Assembly (NCBI GenBank): GCA_964461135.1
Contig: CAYWTB010000021.1
Span: 1 to 56,796, forward strand
Direction: 5' to 3'
DNA length: 56,796 nt
Source of the DNA: RQOF01 sp964461135
GTDB taxonomy: Bacteria > Calditrichota > Calditrichia > RBG-13-44-9
In this document: positions 40,943 through 50,444 of the stretch, in pieces
Position numbering within the stretch: position 1 is the first letter of the stretch
Layout of the letters: every line of letters starts with the position of its first letter
Made by a program: the position numbers and the translations under genes
The notes under the pieces: generated by a model
Databases searched by the model: none
Told to the model about the DNA's origin: nothing
The model's input: the letters and a program-made list of their open reading frames with translations, nothing else

Positions 40943-41793
40943 AAGTGACGGTAACAGGCAGCAGGGGATTTATAGGTTCTTCATTAACTAAAAAACTACG
41001 CACTGCCAATATAGAAGTAATGGAACTTGACCTGAAGAATGGTATTAATTTACTGGACCCCGAAGTTCTGAAGAAAATACCTTCTTTCGATACCCTGGTT
41101 CACCTTGCTGCGCGAAACTATGTACCTGAATCTTATGAGAAGCCTCTGGATTTTTATTCCAACAACCTCGTCAGCACTTTGCATGCTCTGGAATTGTGCC
41201 GAATAAATCATGCCAGAATGATTTTTACCAGCTCATATGTTTATGGTATTCCTCAATATCTGCCCATTGATGAAGACCATCCCGTTCAGGCCTTTAATCC
41301 CTATGCGGATACCAAGTTGATCGGCGAAAAACTTTCTCAGAGTTATAATAACTTTTTTGGGATAGAAGCTGTTATTTTGCGGCCATTTAATGTATATGGC
41401 CCCCATCAGAATGAAAATTTTCTCATACCATCCATTCTCAATCAGTTGGAGAGCGGACATATCAAATTAAATGATTCAAGGCCGAAAAGAGACTTTGTCT
41501 TTATTGATGATTTAGTAGATTTTTTTCTGAAAGTAATTTTTTATCCAAAATCAACATTTGAAATATTTAATGTAGGTTCAGGGGTCAGTTACTCTGTAGA
41601 GCAGATAGTAAAGATTATTGTCAATAATTTTCATTCTGATGTTGAAGTTGAATTTAAAGATCAGCAGCGGGAGAACGAAATAATGGAAACAAGAGCTGAT
41701 ATTTCAAAAGCTGCACAATTATTAAATTGGTTTCCTGAGACCTCGTTTGAAGATGGAATTGTAAAAACCATGAGAGAATTAAACCTGGCTTGA
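40930..41793 (+). CDS. NAD-dependent epimerase/dehydratase
   Basis: A 287-residue extended SDR. VTVTGSRGFIGSSLT is the NAD loop, FTSSYVYG gives the catalytic Ser/Thr, NPYADTKLIGE the Y-x-x-x-K pair and LRPFNVYGPHQ the substrate loop. It is shorter than the LegB-like gene and only distantly alike. It is translationally coupled to the nucleotidyltransferase and likely finishes the same nucleotide sugar. It ends convergently with the flippase gene. Confidence 0.85.
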   Translation: MGKLKVTVTGSRGFIGSSLTKKLRTANIEVMELDLKNGINLLDPEVLKKIPSFDTLVHLAARNYVPESYEKPLDFYSNNLVSTLHALELCRINHARMIFTSSYVYGIPQYLPIDEDHPVQAFNPYADTKLIGEKLSQSYNNFFGIEAVILRPFNVYGPHQNENFLIPSILNQLESGHIKLNDSRPKRDFVFIDDLVDFFLKVIFYPKSTFEIFNVGSGVSYSVEQIVKIIVNNFHSDVEVEFKDQQRENEIMETRADISKAAQLLNWFPETSFEDGIVKTMRELNLA

Positions 41794-41946
41794 ATCAATA
41801 ATAAATCCGGTATTGGTTTTGGCTACAAAGTCTATTCGTCTCCGGTTTGTCTTTTAAATCTGACTGATTCGTGTAAAGGATTTATCAGTTAATTATCTTA
41901 CACAAGAGTAATGCGATAAATTCTACGGATGATAAGTGAGGCGAAT

Positions 41947-43416
41947 CTAATTTTTCCTTCTCAGAAATTTTTTAATAAGTTCTCTTATTTTATTTAATTC
42001 TTCCACATCATAAAAATTAAAGAAAAACAGTGTAAATGGGAAACTGATAAGAAGAACGCCCTTCAAAACAATACTGCTTATGCCCTGTATCTGCCCGATC
42101 AGTGTGGAAATAAAATAGAAGAGGAAAGCAACACCGAAGAGAATAGCTAACCGCCTGCCTTCAAATTTAACAGGATAATATTTCCTTACAGTAAAATAAG
42201 CGAGCAATGTAGCCAGGAAATAAGAAATTACCGTGGTATAGGCGGCACCCATCATTTGAAAATGAGGAATAAGTATTAAATTGATGATGACATTGGAGAC
42301 AGCTGCAATCCCTACTATGATGGAAATCTGTTTGGTCTTTTTAGGAATCTGAAGGATAAAAAATAGATGCTGCTGCAGTCCGAGAAATACAACTCCCAGA
42401 ATTAAGTAAGGAACAACTCTGTATGCATCCCAATAATCTTTGTTAAGGGCAAAAACATGGATAATTCCTTTTGAATAAATTGTGATAGCCAGTCCAAACC
42501 ACAAAAGGACAAAAGCTAAGTAGGTAAATATTTTTGATAAATAGATTTTTGGCTGGGTATTTTCTTTCACAACTTGCCATGCTATAATCGGCAACCCAAG
42601 TATGAATGATTCGACAACAAAAATCTTCAGGACATTGCTTATCTTAAAGCCCAGGGAATAAATGCCGGTTTGAGTCAGAGAAGACAGCTTGGTTAAAATA
42701 TAGCGATCTCCAATACTTAATACAGTGGTAGCAAAAGCTATAAAAATAAAGGGATAACTGAATGCTATCATTTCTTTAAGTTTCTTTAGATCTAATTGTG
42801 GCTTTATTTTTCGAGTCAGATAGGGAAAGAGAATCATAAACAGCGCGCTGTTACTCAGAATATTTGCAATCAGGATGCCCTCGACTCCGAGTTTTTTAAT
42901 AGCCACAAAATAAATATTTAATATTAAACTAATGGTAAATTGACTGATTAGAGTTGATGTATAAAGTACGGATTTTTCCTCGATTCTGAGAATTGTTTGT
43001 GGGACACTTGCAAGATTTGAGAACGTCACAGAAATCAATACATAGAATATAAATATACCATATTTAGGATCATTAAACAGCAAATCAGATAAAGGGGATT
43101 TAATGAATGATATGGCAATGGTGGCTGTTAAAAATATGAAGGTTAAAAATATAAAATTAGTAAATGCTATTCTCTTTCTATCGATTTCCTGATCCGCCAG
43201 ACTGTACCATCTTAAGAGGGCTTGTGGCATACCTATGGAAAGAACACTGCTACCAAGGAGATCAATTATTTCCAGAATTCCTAAAATACCATAGTCACTT
43301 ACTGAAATCTCTTTAGTATAAATTGGTAATAATATAAAGCCGATAAGTTTTGAACTGACTTTGCCCAGAGCAAAAATCGAGGTATGTTTAATTGTTTGCT
43401 TTATTTTAGATAACAT
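41947..43416 (-). CDS. Wzx-like polysaccharide flippase
   Basis: A 489-residue membrane protein of the MATE/MVF superfamily with about 12-14 helices. KHTSIFALGKVSSKLIGFILLPIYTKEIS and the repeated hydrophobic segments are typical of RfbX/Wzx proteins that move lipid-linked oligosaccharides across the inner membrane. It is the only minus-strand gene at the core of the sugar locus and is AT-rich. Over 1.2 kb of non-coding DNA lies upstream of it. Confidence 0.88.
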   Translation of the reverse strand: MLSKIKQTIKHTSIFALGKVSSKLIGFILLPIYTKEISVSDYGILGILEIIDLLGSSVLSIGMPQALLRWYSLADQEIDRKRIAFTNFIFLTFIFLTATIAISFIKSPLSDLLFNDPKYGIFIFYVLISVTFSNLASVPQTILRIEEKSVLYTSTLISQFTISLILNIYFVAIKKLGVEGILIANILSNSALFMILFPYLTRKIKPQLDLKKLKEMIAFSYPFIFIAFATTVLSIGDRYILTKLSSLTQTGIYSLGFKISNVLKIFVVESFILGLPIIAWQVVKENTQPKIYLSKIFTYLAFVLLWFGLAITIYSKGIIHVFALNKDYWDAYRVVPYLILGVVFLGLQQHLFFILQIPKKTKQISIIVGIAAVSNVIINLILIPHFQMMGAAYTTVISYFLATLLAYFTVRKYYPVKFEGRRLAILFGVAFLFYFISTLIGQIQGISSIVLKGVLLISFPFTLFFFNFYDVEELNKIRELIKKFLRRKN

Positions 43417-44670
43417 TTTATAATTAATTAATGAGAGAAATAATTGATACCCTGCTTTAAATAAGGAACAATTCTGTTTTCTTTAATTTTTATTTTATTA
43501 ATTCATTCTGTATACGTCTGACCATAAAGGCTTATAGACAAGATGAATCAAAAAAATTTGAAGATATAAAAAAAAGCTGAAAATTAGATTTTTTCAATAA
43601 CATATATTCCTTTAAGCCATACATGATTATGATTCTGTGTCTTTGTACCCTGGCGATTGTGAATTATTCAGGTCAATAAAATGGTTAAAAGTCCCTTCTG
43701 ATTAAAACATGTATCAACGTATATCAGATTGTTTTTACTGATTATAATGAATTTGTGAATATATCAGGGAACTTTTATTATTTTATGTACTGTCCACTGT
43801 TTTATCAAGATAATGCAAAATGAATTATTAAACGATTGATTCAAATATTTTTGAATCTGAAATTTAATGCAGACTACTACTAAGTGTTAATAATTTACTA
43901 TTTTCTTGAAGTAATATATATAACTATCTATCCTATTAATAAACAGAAGTTACCAAAATATTCATTATATACTATAGGACAGAAAAATCATAATGAGAGT
44001 TCTATTTCTCTCTGGCAAAAAATGAAAATCCTGATAATTATTAAACATCCCTGCAGATTCAAAATTGCTCAATTAGATGTTGTATATTGCAGTAAATTTT
44101 CTATTGTAAGTATATAATTGAAAAAATGGTTCTTCACAATAACCTACCTATTAAATACAGAAAAGAACCTTAGAAAACGTCTCACCTCTCGTTTGCTTCC
44201 ACAAGGGAGACACTATCTGGTTTTGTGATGTTAATTTTGCACACGTCTTTAAGCGTCTTTATACTACGTTGTTAGATTGCTTATGAAAAAATAGACTTTG
44301 CCCGGTTGTCAATCAAGTTCGGAATTAAATGTTTAAAGAAAAGGAGGCATCGATTGCCATATACTTCGGAAGAGTAATATGGGGGATCCTCTTATAATAG
44401 CTGCCTTGTATTCATTATTGTGTATAATCATATTTTTTAACCTGGTACTGTCGGCCATGGGGTAATAATATGATTTCATTTTAAAGCTTAATGAAAACTG
44501 GAAAATAATTTAAAAGTAAGCTTTTTAAAAATTGATTTTTATCATTGATGCTATTATTATAATATGGCAATATCCAAAAGGATTTTAATTCAGCCAGTTG
44601 CATTATGCTTTAATATATACAGAATTTAGTTCATGGTAATCCGGTTCAACCATTTCAGAAAATTAGTGCT
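43417..44670. other. Long AT-rich region without a supported gene
   Basis: No frame in 1.25 kb shows a recognisable product; the 77-codon plus frame at 43884-44117 looks random. Hairpins include GGTTCTT/AAGAACC (44128-44169) and GTCTCACCT with AGGGAGAC (44179-44213). A 28-codon hydrophobic frame is listed separately. The region may be a decayed gene or upstream regulatory DNA of the sugar locus. Confidence 0.5.
44379..44465 (+). CDS. Possible 28-residue hydrophobic peptide or gene relic
   Basis: From ATG 44379 the frame reads MGDPLIIAALYSLLCIIIFF and ends after NLVLSAMG. It is one membrane segment and resembles the N-terminal anchor of membrane glycosyltransferases, though the rest of such a gene is missing. 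No good ribosome site. Probably a relic. Confidence 0.2.
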   Translation: MGDPLIIAALYSLLCIIIFFNLVLSAMG

Positions 44671-45678
44671 ATGAAACATAACATATTTATAATCTATCCC
44701 GCCTTTTCATTTTTTATTAAAGCGGATATTTCTATTCTTAATAAAATATTTAATGTAATAGAAATTAAATATTTAACCAGCAAAAAAATTATGTCTAATC
44801 TTGTTTCACAAATTAATTTGTTTATTTCAATTATTAAAAATTTTAAGAATACTGCTTTTTTCTATATATGGTTTGCAGATTATCATTCATTTCTACCTGT
44901 TTTCCTTGCTAAAATTTTAAAGAAAAAATCAATATTAATATTAGGTGGTTACGACGTTACTTACATTCCCGAATTAAACTATGGTTCATACTCAAACCCT
45001 GTGAGAAAGCTTTGTACAAGTTTTTCAATAAAATATGCCAATTATGTTTTAGCAGTAGAATCCTCACTCATTGATGAAGCCAAAAGTAGGGTAAAAAAAA
45101 CGTATGGTAAATTTTTATATGTGCCGACAGGTTTCGATCCACAAAAATGGACTTGCAACCAAAAAAAAGAAAATCTGATTATGACTGTAGGTATCTGTAA
45201 CAGCATGCAACGATTAAAATTGAAAGGGCTTGATCTTTTTATAGAGATAGCAAATTTATTACCCGAATATAATTTTTTAATTATTGGAATGAATTCAAAA
45301 TTCTTGAAATTACTGGAAATTCCATCTAATTTAAAAACAAGGGATTATGTAAGCTTTAAAGAACTATTGAATTATTATTCTAGAGCTAAAGTTTATGCGC
45401 AGTTATCCCTGAGAGAAGGTTTTCCCAGTGTAGTATGTGAGGCCATGTTGTGCGAATGTATTCCGTTGGGTACTCGAATTAATGGTATTATAACCGCTAT
45501 TGGTAATACCGGCTATATTTTAAAGAACCGGGATGCGAAAGGAGGAGCAGATCTAATTAGAAAAGCGATAAATAGTCCAAGAGAATTGGGCAAAATGGCA
45601 AGGGAAAGAATCCAAACAAACTTCTCAATAGAGCGAAGAGAAAAAAGTCTTTACGCTTTACTGGAAAATATGGTATAA
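44671..45678 (+). CDS. Glycosyltransferase, GT4-like
   Basis: A 335-residue cytoplasmic or membrane-bound glycosyltransferase. The C-terminal half has the GT-B donor pattern: LKGLDLFIEIANLLPEY, SFKELLNYYSRAKVYAQLSL, REGFPSVVCEAMLCECIPLG. The E-x7-E motif is EGFPSVVCEA. N-terminal acceptor domain is divergent with ILGGYDVTY. Very AT-rich codon use marks it as possibly acquired with the flippase and methyltransferase. Sugar and acceptor unknown. Confidence 0.83.
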   Translation: MKHNIFIIYPAFSFFIKADISILNKIFNVIEIKYLTSKKIMSNLVSQINLFISIIKNFKNTAFFYIWFADYHSFLPVFLAKILKKKSILILGGYDVTYIPELNYGSYSNPVRKLCTSFSIKYANYVLAVESSLIDEAKSRVKKTYGKFLYVPTGFDPQKWTCNQKKENLIMTVGICNSMQRLKLKGLDLFIEIANLLPEYNFLIIGMNSKFLKLLEIPSNLKTRDYVSFKELLNYYSRAKVYAQLSLREGFPSVVCEAMLCECIPLGTRINGIITAIGNTGYILKNRDAKGGADLIRKAINSPRELGKMARERIQTNFSIERREKSLYALLENMV

Positions 45679-45696
45679 TCCAAATCCGGATGTTTC

Positions 45697-46479
45697 TTAT
45701 GATTGTCTTCGATAAAAAGCGAAAATATATCCGCTCAAGTATCTGGAATTAAATTTTCGAAACCAATTTAAATGTTTTTTGAAGATAAAAACCAGTATTT
45801 TTACAAAATTAAGATAGATAAGGTTTTTCAAAGATTTTCTTTCCATGCGGTTAAAAGTACTAGGATGAAAACCTCCGACATACCCTTTAATAATTAGCTC
45901 GAGATTGAACTTTTTCTCAAATATCGTCCAATTTTCTAAGTTCATTGTCTTTAAGTTGTGTTTCCGAAGGAGCTCAGGGGCTAACCGCTTTAAAAAGAAA
46001 TGATTAATTCCTAAAAAATTGGGTAAACCAAAGAATACAATTCCATTTGGTTTGAGTAATTCCAGGTGTTTTTGAACAATTAAATCCGGTTCAGAAAAAT
46101 GTTCAATAAAGCCGAGTGAATAAACAATATCAAATAATGGAAGATGCAGTTTGTTTGAAAACAAGTCTTGTTCATATACTCCACACGGAATTCCTAATAG
46201 TTGAAAATTTTCTTTTGTTTTTTTACATCCTATTGATGAATAATCCAAACAGTTTATCTGATAGCCAAATGTTCTATGCAAAAATGCTAAATATTGCCCT
46301 GGCGATCCCCCAATTTCAAGAACTGATAAAGATTCATCAGTAGGTAGATTCCTTTCAAGACAATCTAATATTTCATACAGAAAAGGATCATCTTTCGATT
46401 TTTTTGATTCCAGAGGTAAGGACTTTGTCAACCAATATTGATCCCAAAATTCTTTATCGGTTAATTTAAGATTCGGCAT
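45697..46479 (-). CDS. SAM-dependent methyltransferase of sugar locus
   Basis: A 260-residue class I methyltransferase. Motif I is LEIGGSPGQYLAFLHRTFG (about residues 50-68), then NCLDYSSIGCKKTKENF, and IVYSLGFIEHFSEPD with LKPNGIVFFGLPNFLG. It faces the glycosyltransferase tail to tail with 18 bp between. Probably methylates a sugar or lipid-linked intermediate. AT-rich like its neighbour. Confidence 0.8.
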   Translation of the reverse strand: MPNLKLTDKEFWDQYWLTKSLPLESKKSKDDPFLYEILDCLERNLPTDESLSVLEIGGSPGQYLAFLHRTFGYQINCLDYSSIGCKKTKENFQLLGIPCGVYEQDLFSNKLHLPLFDIVYSLGFIEHFSEPDLIVQKHLELLKPNGIVFFGLPNFLGINHFFLKRLAPELLRKHNLKTMNLENWTIFEKKFNLELIIKGYVGGFHPSTFNRMERKSLKNLIYLNFVKILVFIFKKHLNWFRKFNSRYLSGYIFAFYRRQS

Positions 46480-46779
46480 TCGTGTACTTTATTGAATCAG
46501 GTATTTATAACTTTACAATTGAAATATTTAAAATAATCTAAAATATAATTTGGGCTTTATCAGATTTCTGTTTAAGCTATAATTTTCATTATTGCGAACT
46601 GATAATATCCATGTTAATATAAGACAATTTTTCTATTAAAATATACATAACTCCTTATTGATTTATGAATTATAATTTATATAATTTGGCTGGTTAATAA
46701 AAACCGTGAATAGTTCAAATAATTGTTAATAATTTTTTAACAATATTTATTAAAAATTAGCTGCGAATCGAAGAGTCAA
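46480..46779 (+). promoter_or_regulatory. AT-rich divergent region with asnB promoter
   Basis: TTGATT (46658-46663), a 16-bp spacer and TATAAT (46680-46685) make a near-consensus promoter reading towards asnB, about 90 bp before its ATG. The rest of the 300 bp is AT-rich without a gene. Confidence 0.5.
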
Positions 46780-48726
46780 ATGTGCGGTATCTGCGGAATT
46801 TTTGAAAAGGAAACGAATAATAAAACACTGGTTGAGCAGATGTGCCGGATTATCGGGCACCGCGGACCGGATGATGCCAGCGTATACCGCAGCGGTGATA
46901 TCTGGCTGGGGCACCGCCGCCTGAGCATCATCGATCTTAACACGGGAAATCAGCCGATTTTCGATGAGACCAGAGACCTCTGCATTATCTATAACGGGGA
47001 AATATATAACTACCGGGAACTGCGGGAAGAACTTCTGGTAAAGGGTTACAAATTCTACACCCAATCGGATACGGAAGTGATCCTGAAACTGTACCAGGAC
47101 CAGGGTACGGAATCATTCCGCCGCCTGAACGGTATCTTTGCCTTCGCCATCTGTGATCATCGCGACAAAAATCAAAGAATGGTGCTGGTACGGGATCAGT
47201 TCGGGGTTAAACCGCTGCATTATTATCAGAAAGATCATCTTTTTATTTTTGCTTCGGAACAGAAAGCCATCCTGCTCCACCCCGCAGTCGAGAGACGTTT
47301 GAATATGCAGGCTCTGCATTATCACCTTAATCTGAGGTATACCCCTGGCAATGAAACCCTGTTTGAGGGAATTTACCGCGTGCCTCCAGCACATTATGTC
47401 ATAGTGGAAAACGGACATATTCAGAAAATTGAATCGTATTATACCCTGCAGCCCTGCATCGATTATCGCAAAAGCGAAAAGGAGTGGATGGAAGAAATTG
47501 TCTTTTATCTCAGGCAGGGTGTGCAGCGCCAGCTGGTGAGTGATGTACCCATCGGCGTTTATTTGTCAGGCGGGATGGATTCCAGCTCCATTGTGGCCAT
47601 GATGCGGGAAATTGGTGCGGACAAAATTTCCACGTTTTCCATGGGGTTCAACGAGCCTACCGATGAACTTGATGATGCCAGATCTATTGCTGAGTATTAT
47701 CAGACTGACCATCATGAACTCCGCATGGATCTGAATCCTATGCAAATGATGCCAGAAGTGATCTGGCATGCGGAGGAGCCCAAGATAAATCTGCTGCAGG
47801 GCTTTTTAATGTCGCAATTTGTGTCCCAATCGGTCAAAGTGGTTCTGAGCGGTCTGGGTGGGGACGAGCTGTTTTCCGGTTACGATATTCACCGTTATAT
47901 CTATCCTTTTAACAGATTAAATCAAATCGTTCCCCGCCGGCTGGAAGAGAGTGTGTTTGCACCTTTAAGCCGGCTGGCTTATACCCTTCAGGTTAACTTA
48001 ACAAGTTCCAGATGGGATGAAATCCGACGGGGTATGCAGATGGTTCTTTCTACAGGGGATATCGCCAGATTTTACCTTATCCTGCGAAATGCCTGGGATT
48101 TTGATAAACAGGAATACAGGCGAATCTACTCACCTGAGTTTTTAAATCATGCGTTAAAACCGGTAATCACGGAGTTCAGAGATTTTTTTCATTCAATTCC
48201 GTATACACCCCTGGATAGCGTTTATCAGGCGGAATTTCATACCAAAATGGTGAATGACTATCTGCTGACGGAAGACCGTATGTCCATGGCCCACTCGCTG
48301 GAGGAACGGGTTCCCTTTCTGGATCCGGATCTGGTGAAACTGGGATTCAGCATACCCGCATCAGTAAAGATGAAGAGGAACAAAACAAAGTATCTGCTCC
48401 GCAAAGCCATGAAATCCTATCTTCCCCCTGCTATACTGGAGAAGAAAAAGTGGGGATTTAGCTTTAATCCCTATCTGCAGTTTCAAAAGGATCTGAAAGA
48501 AACGGCAGAAAAAATACTCACAAAGAAAAGGATTATGTCCGACGGTATTTTTAATTATGATTTCATCCGCTCCATCCTGGATGCCAAACCCCATCCCCGT
48601 ATGCGCTGGCATTATAATTATATCTGGTTACTTACCGGATTTTATATCTGGAAAAAAATGTATATCGAAACATCGGATTTTAAGGAACGGGTATTTGAGC
48701 TGAATGCCTATGAAGGGGATAGTTAA
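46780..48726 (+). CDS. asnB: Asparagine synthase (glutamine-hydrolysing)
   Basis: A 648-residue enzyme. The N-terminal glutaminase has Cys2 (MCGICGIFEK), GHRGPDD, LSIIDL and YNGEIYNYRELR; the synthetase half has the PP-loop GVYLSGGMDSSSIVAMM (about residue 260), SGLGGDELFSGY and DRMSMAHSLEERVPFLD. Within sugar loci, AsnB-like proteins often amidate uronic or other sugar acids instead of making asparagine, so that role is possible here given the C5-epimerase gene nearby. G+C is higher than in the preceding genes. Confidence 0.92.
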   Translation: MCGICGIFEKETNNKTLVEQMCRIIGHRGPDDASVYRSGDIWLGHRRLSIIDLNTGNQPIFDETRDLCIIYNGEIYNYRELREELLVKGYKFYTQSDTEVILKLYQDQGTESFRRLNGIFAFAICDHRDKNQRMVLVRDQFGVKPLHYYQKDHLFIFASEQKAILLHPAVERRLNMQALHYHLNLRYTPGNETLFEGIYRVPPAHYVIVENGHIQKIESYYTLQPCIDYRKSEKEWMEEIVFYLRQGVQRQLVSDVPIGVYLSGGMDSSSIVAMMREIGADKISTFSMGFNEPTDELDDARSIAEYYQTDHHELRMDLNPMQMMPEVIWHAEEPKINLLQGFLMSQFVSQSVKVVLSGLGGDELFSGYDIHRYIYPFNRLNQIVPRRLEESVFAPLSRLAYTLQVNLTSSRWDEIRRGMQMVLSTGDIARFYLILRNAWDFDKQEYRRIYSPEFLNHALKPVITEFRDFFHSIPYTPLDSVYQAEFHTKMVNDYLLTEDRMSMAHSLEERVPFLDPDLVKLGFSIPASVKMKRNKTKYLLRKAMKSYLPPAILEKKKWGFSFNPYLQFQKDLKETAEKILTKKRIMSDGIFNYDFIRSILDAKPHPRMRWHYNYIWLLTGFYIWKKMYIETSDFKERVFELNAYEGDS

Positions 48727-49124
48727 GCTGGATTAATTTGGGAAGGCAAAAAGTAGCATATGAAATTTGAATTACAGTAATTCTAGGTACATCGATGGAT
48801 TCGTTAAATATCGATGAGTGATCTGTCTGATAAATAACTGGTAAATTTTCTGATTACACGGAGAGTCAGGGAGGATACATTAAGAAACACTGAGAAATTT
48901 AATCAATAAATTATCTGGAAAATCACTCCGTAGAACTTCGTGAATGCTCTGTGTATCTCCGTGTTACTGTTTTAATTCCGGGGAAGGATAATTTTGCAAG
49001 TTTAATAAGATTGTCACTACCTGAAAATGTCAACAGAATAATTTTGGAACCAAAATAAAGATTAAATAAAGAAATAAGAAAAACATAAAATCAACTGTCA
49101 ATCAGATCTAATAATGTAGAGTAG
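48727..49124. other. Intergenic region holding the 109-bp element
   Basis: No gene. Apart from the element at 48856-48964 the DNA is AT-rich. The ATG of the next glycosyltransferase is at 49125 with only a weak ribosome site (GTAGA). Confidence 0.5.
48856..48964. repeat. 109-bp palindromic-end element, copy B
   Basis: Bounded by ACACGGAG (48856-48863) and CTCCGTGT (48957-48964), exactly the length of copy A at 13748-13856 and inverted relative to it. The end nearest 48841 is the most conserved, including flanking TAAATTTTCTGATT. No gene inside. Confidence 0.85.
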
Positions 49125-50444
49125 ATGAAAAAAGTACTGGTCATCACATACTACTGGCCACCCTCCGGTGGACCGGGTGTTCAGCGAATTTTGAAGTTTG
49201 TGCAGTATCTGCCGCAGTATGGTTGGCAGCCGGTGGTTCTCACCGTTCAACAAGGTGAATACCCGGAGCTGGACGCCAGCCTGCAGGCTCATGTCGCACC
49301 GGACCTGGAACTTTACCGTACCCGAACAGCCGAACCCTATGCACTGTACAGGCTTTTTGTTACGCGCGGAAAATCAGGTAAAATTCCCACTTTTGTCTTG
49401 ACGGAGCAGAATAATCAGAACGTTTTAAGCAAAATGGCAGCCACAATTCGCGGAAATCTGTTTATCCCGGATGCTAAAATCGGATGGATCCCCTTTGCCG
49501 TTCACAAAGCTCTGAATATTATTTCGAAGAATGAGATACAGCTGATATTCAGCACCAGCCCCCCGCAATCCGTGAATCTTATTGCCGGCAAAGTGTCCGG
49601 AAAAAGCGGCATCTGCTGGATTGCGGATATGCGGGATCCCTGGACGGACATATTTTATTATCATCAGTTAAAACGATTCCGCTGGGCCAGAAAACTGGAT
49701 CTGCACCTGGAAAAAACGATCTTGTCAACCGCCAGCGCTATCGTAACAGTGAGTCCCCATTTAAAAGAGGTAATAGAAAAGAAAATTCCTGTCGCCTTCC
49801 GGGTGATTCCCAATGGTTTTGATGAAGCGGATTTTACGGAATCTGTCACTCGGGCACCGTCCGAACATTTTCGGATTCTCCATACCGGGCACCTGGCAGG
49901 AAACCAGAATCCTGAAAGTCTATGGAAGGTGTTATATTCCCTGTGCACTGAAAACGAGAAATTCCGGGAGGCGGTGCAATTGGAATTCTATGGAAGTATT
50001 CATTCGCAGATTATTCGTTCACTCCAAGGATATAAGCTGACGGAATATGCCCGCTTTAATCCCTATGTATCCCATGATAAGATTGTGGAGGTCATGCGCG
50101 ATGCTTCCCTGCTTTATTTTGTCATTCCGGAATGTTCTTACAGCAAAGGAATTTTAACCAGTAAACTTTTTGATTATATCGGTGCCCGACGGCCTGTTCT
50201 GGGGATCGGACCCCCGGATGGTGATGCCGCATCAATTTTAAATGAGGTGGGATTTGGAGGGGTATGCGATTATGACGATGAGCGGGGAATCAAAAAACGT
50301 ATCCTGGAATTGTTTAGACTTTGGCAGGAAAAGGGATTTACGGCCGTCTCCCCCTCGGATAGTTACCTGAAATATTCCCGCCGCTATCAGACGGAGCAGC
50401 TGGCCGCAATATTTAACGAGATTAACGAGTCACATGAGCAGTAA
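49125..50444 (+). CDS. Glycosyltransferase, GT4-like (larger)
   Basis: A 439-residue GT-B glycosyltransferase. The N-terminal acceptor domain has VITYYWPPSGGPGVQRILKF, typical for the WcaI/CapM-like GT4 group, then IWISTSPP-like FSTSPPQSVNLIAGKV and WIADMRDPWTD. The donor half has VIPNGFDEADF, FRILHTGHLAGNQNPESL and YFVIPECSYSKGILTSKLFDYIGARRPVL. It overlaps the C5-epimerase gene by 11 bp, so the two likely work on the same chain. Confidence 0.88.
   Translation: MKKVLVITYYWPPSGGPGVQRILKFVQYLPQYGWQPVVLTVQQGEYPELDASLQAHVAPDLELYRTRTAEPYALYRLFVTRGKSGKIPTFVLTEQNNQNVLSKMAATIRGNLFIPDAKIGWIPFAVHKALNIISKNEIQLIFSTSPPQSVNLIAGKVSGKSGICWIADMRDPWTDIFYYHQLKRFRWARKLDLHLEKTILSTASAIVTVSPHLKEVIEKKIPVAFRVIPNGFDEADFTESVTRAPSEHFRILHTGHLAGNQNPESLWKVLYSLCTENEKFREAVQLEFYGSIHSQIIRSLQGYKLTEYARFNPYVSHDKIVEVMRDASLLYFVIPECSYSKGILTSKLFDYIGARRPVLGIGPPDGDAASILNEVGFGGVCDYDDERGIKKRILELFRLWQEKGFTAVSPSDSYLKYSRRYQTEQLAAIFNEINESHEQ

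Noticed and set aside
43884..44117. 77-codon plus frame
   Set aside because: AT-rich sequence with random composition, no ribosome site, no family resemblance.
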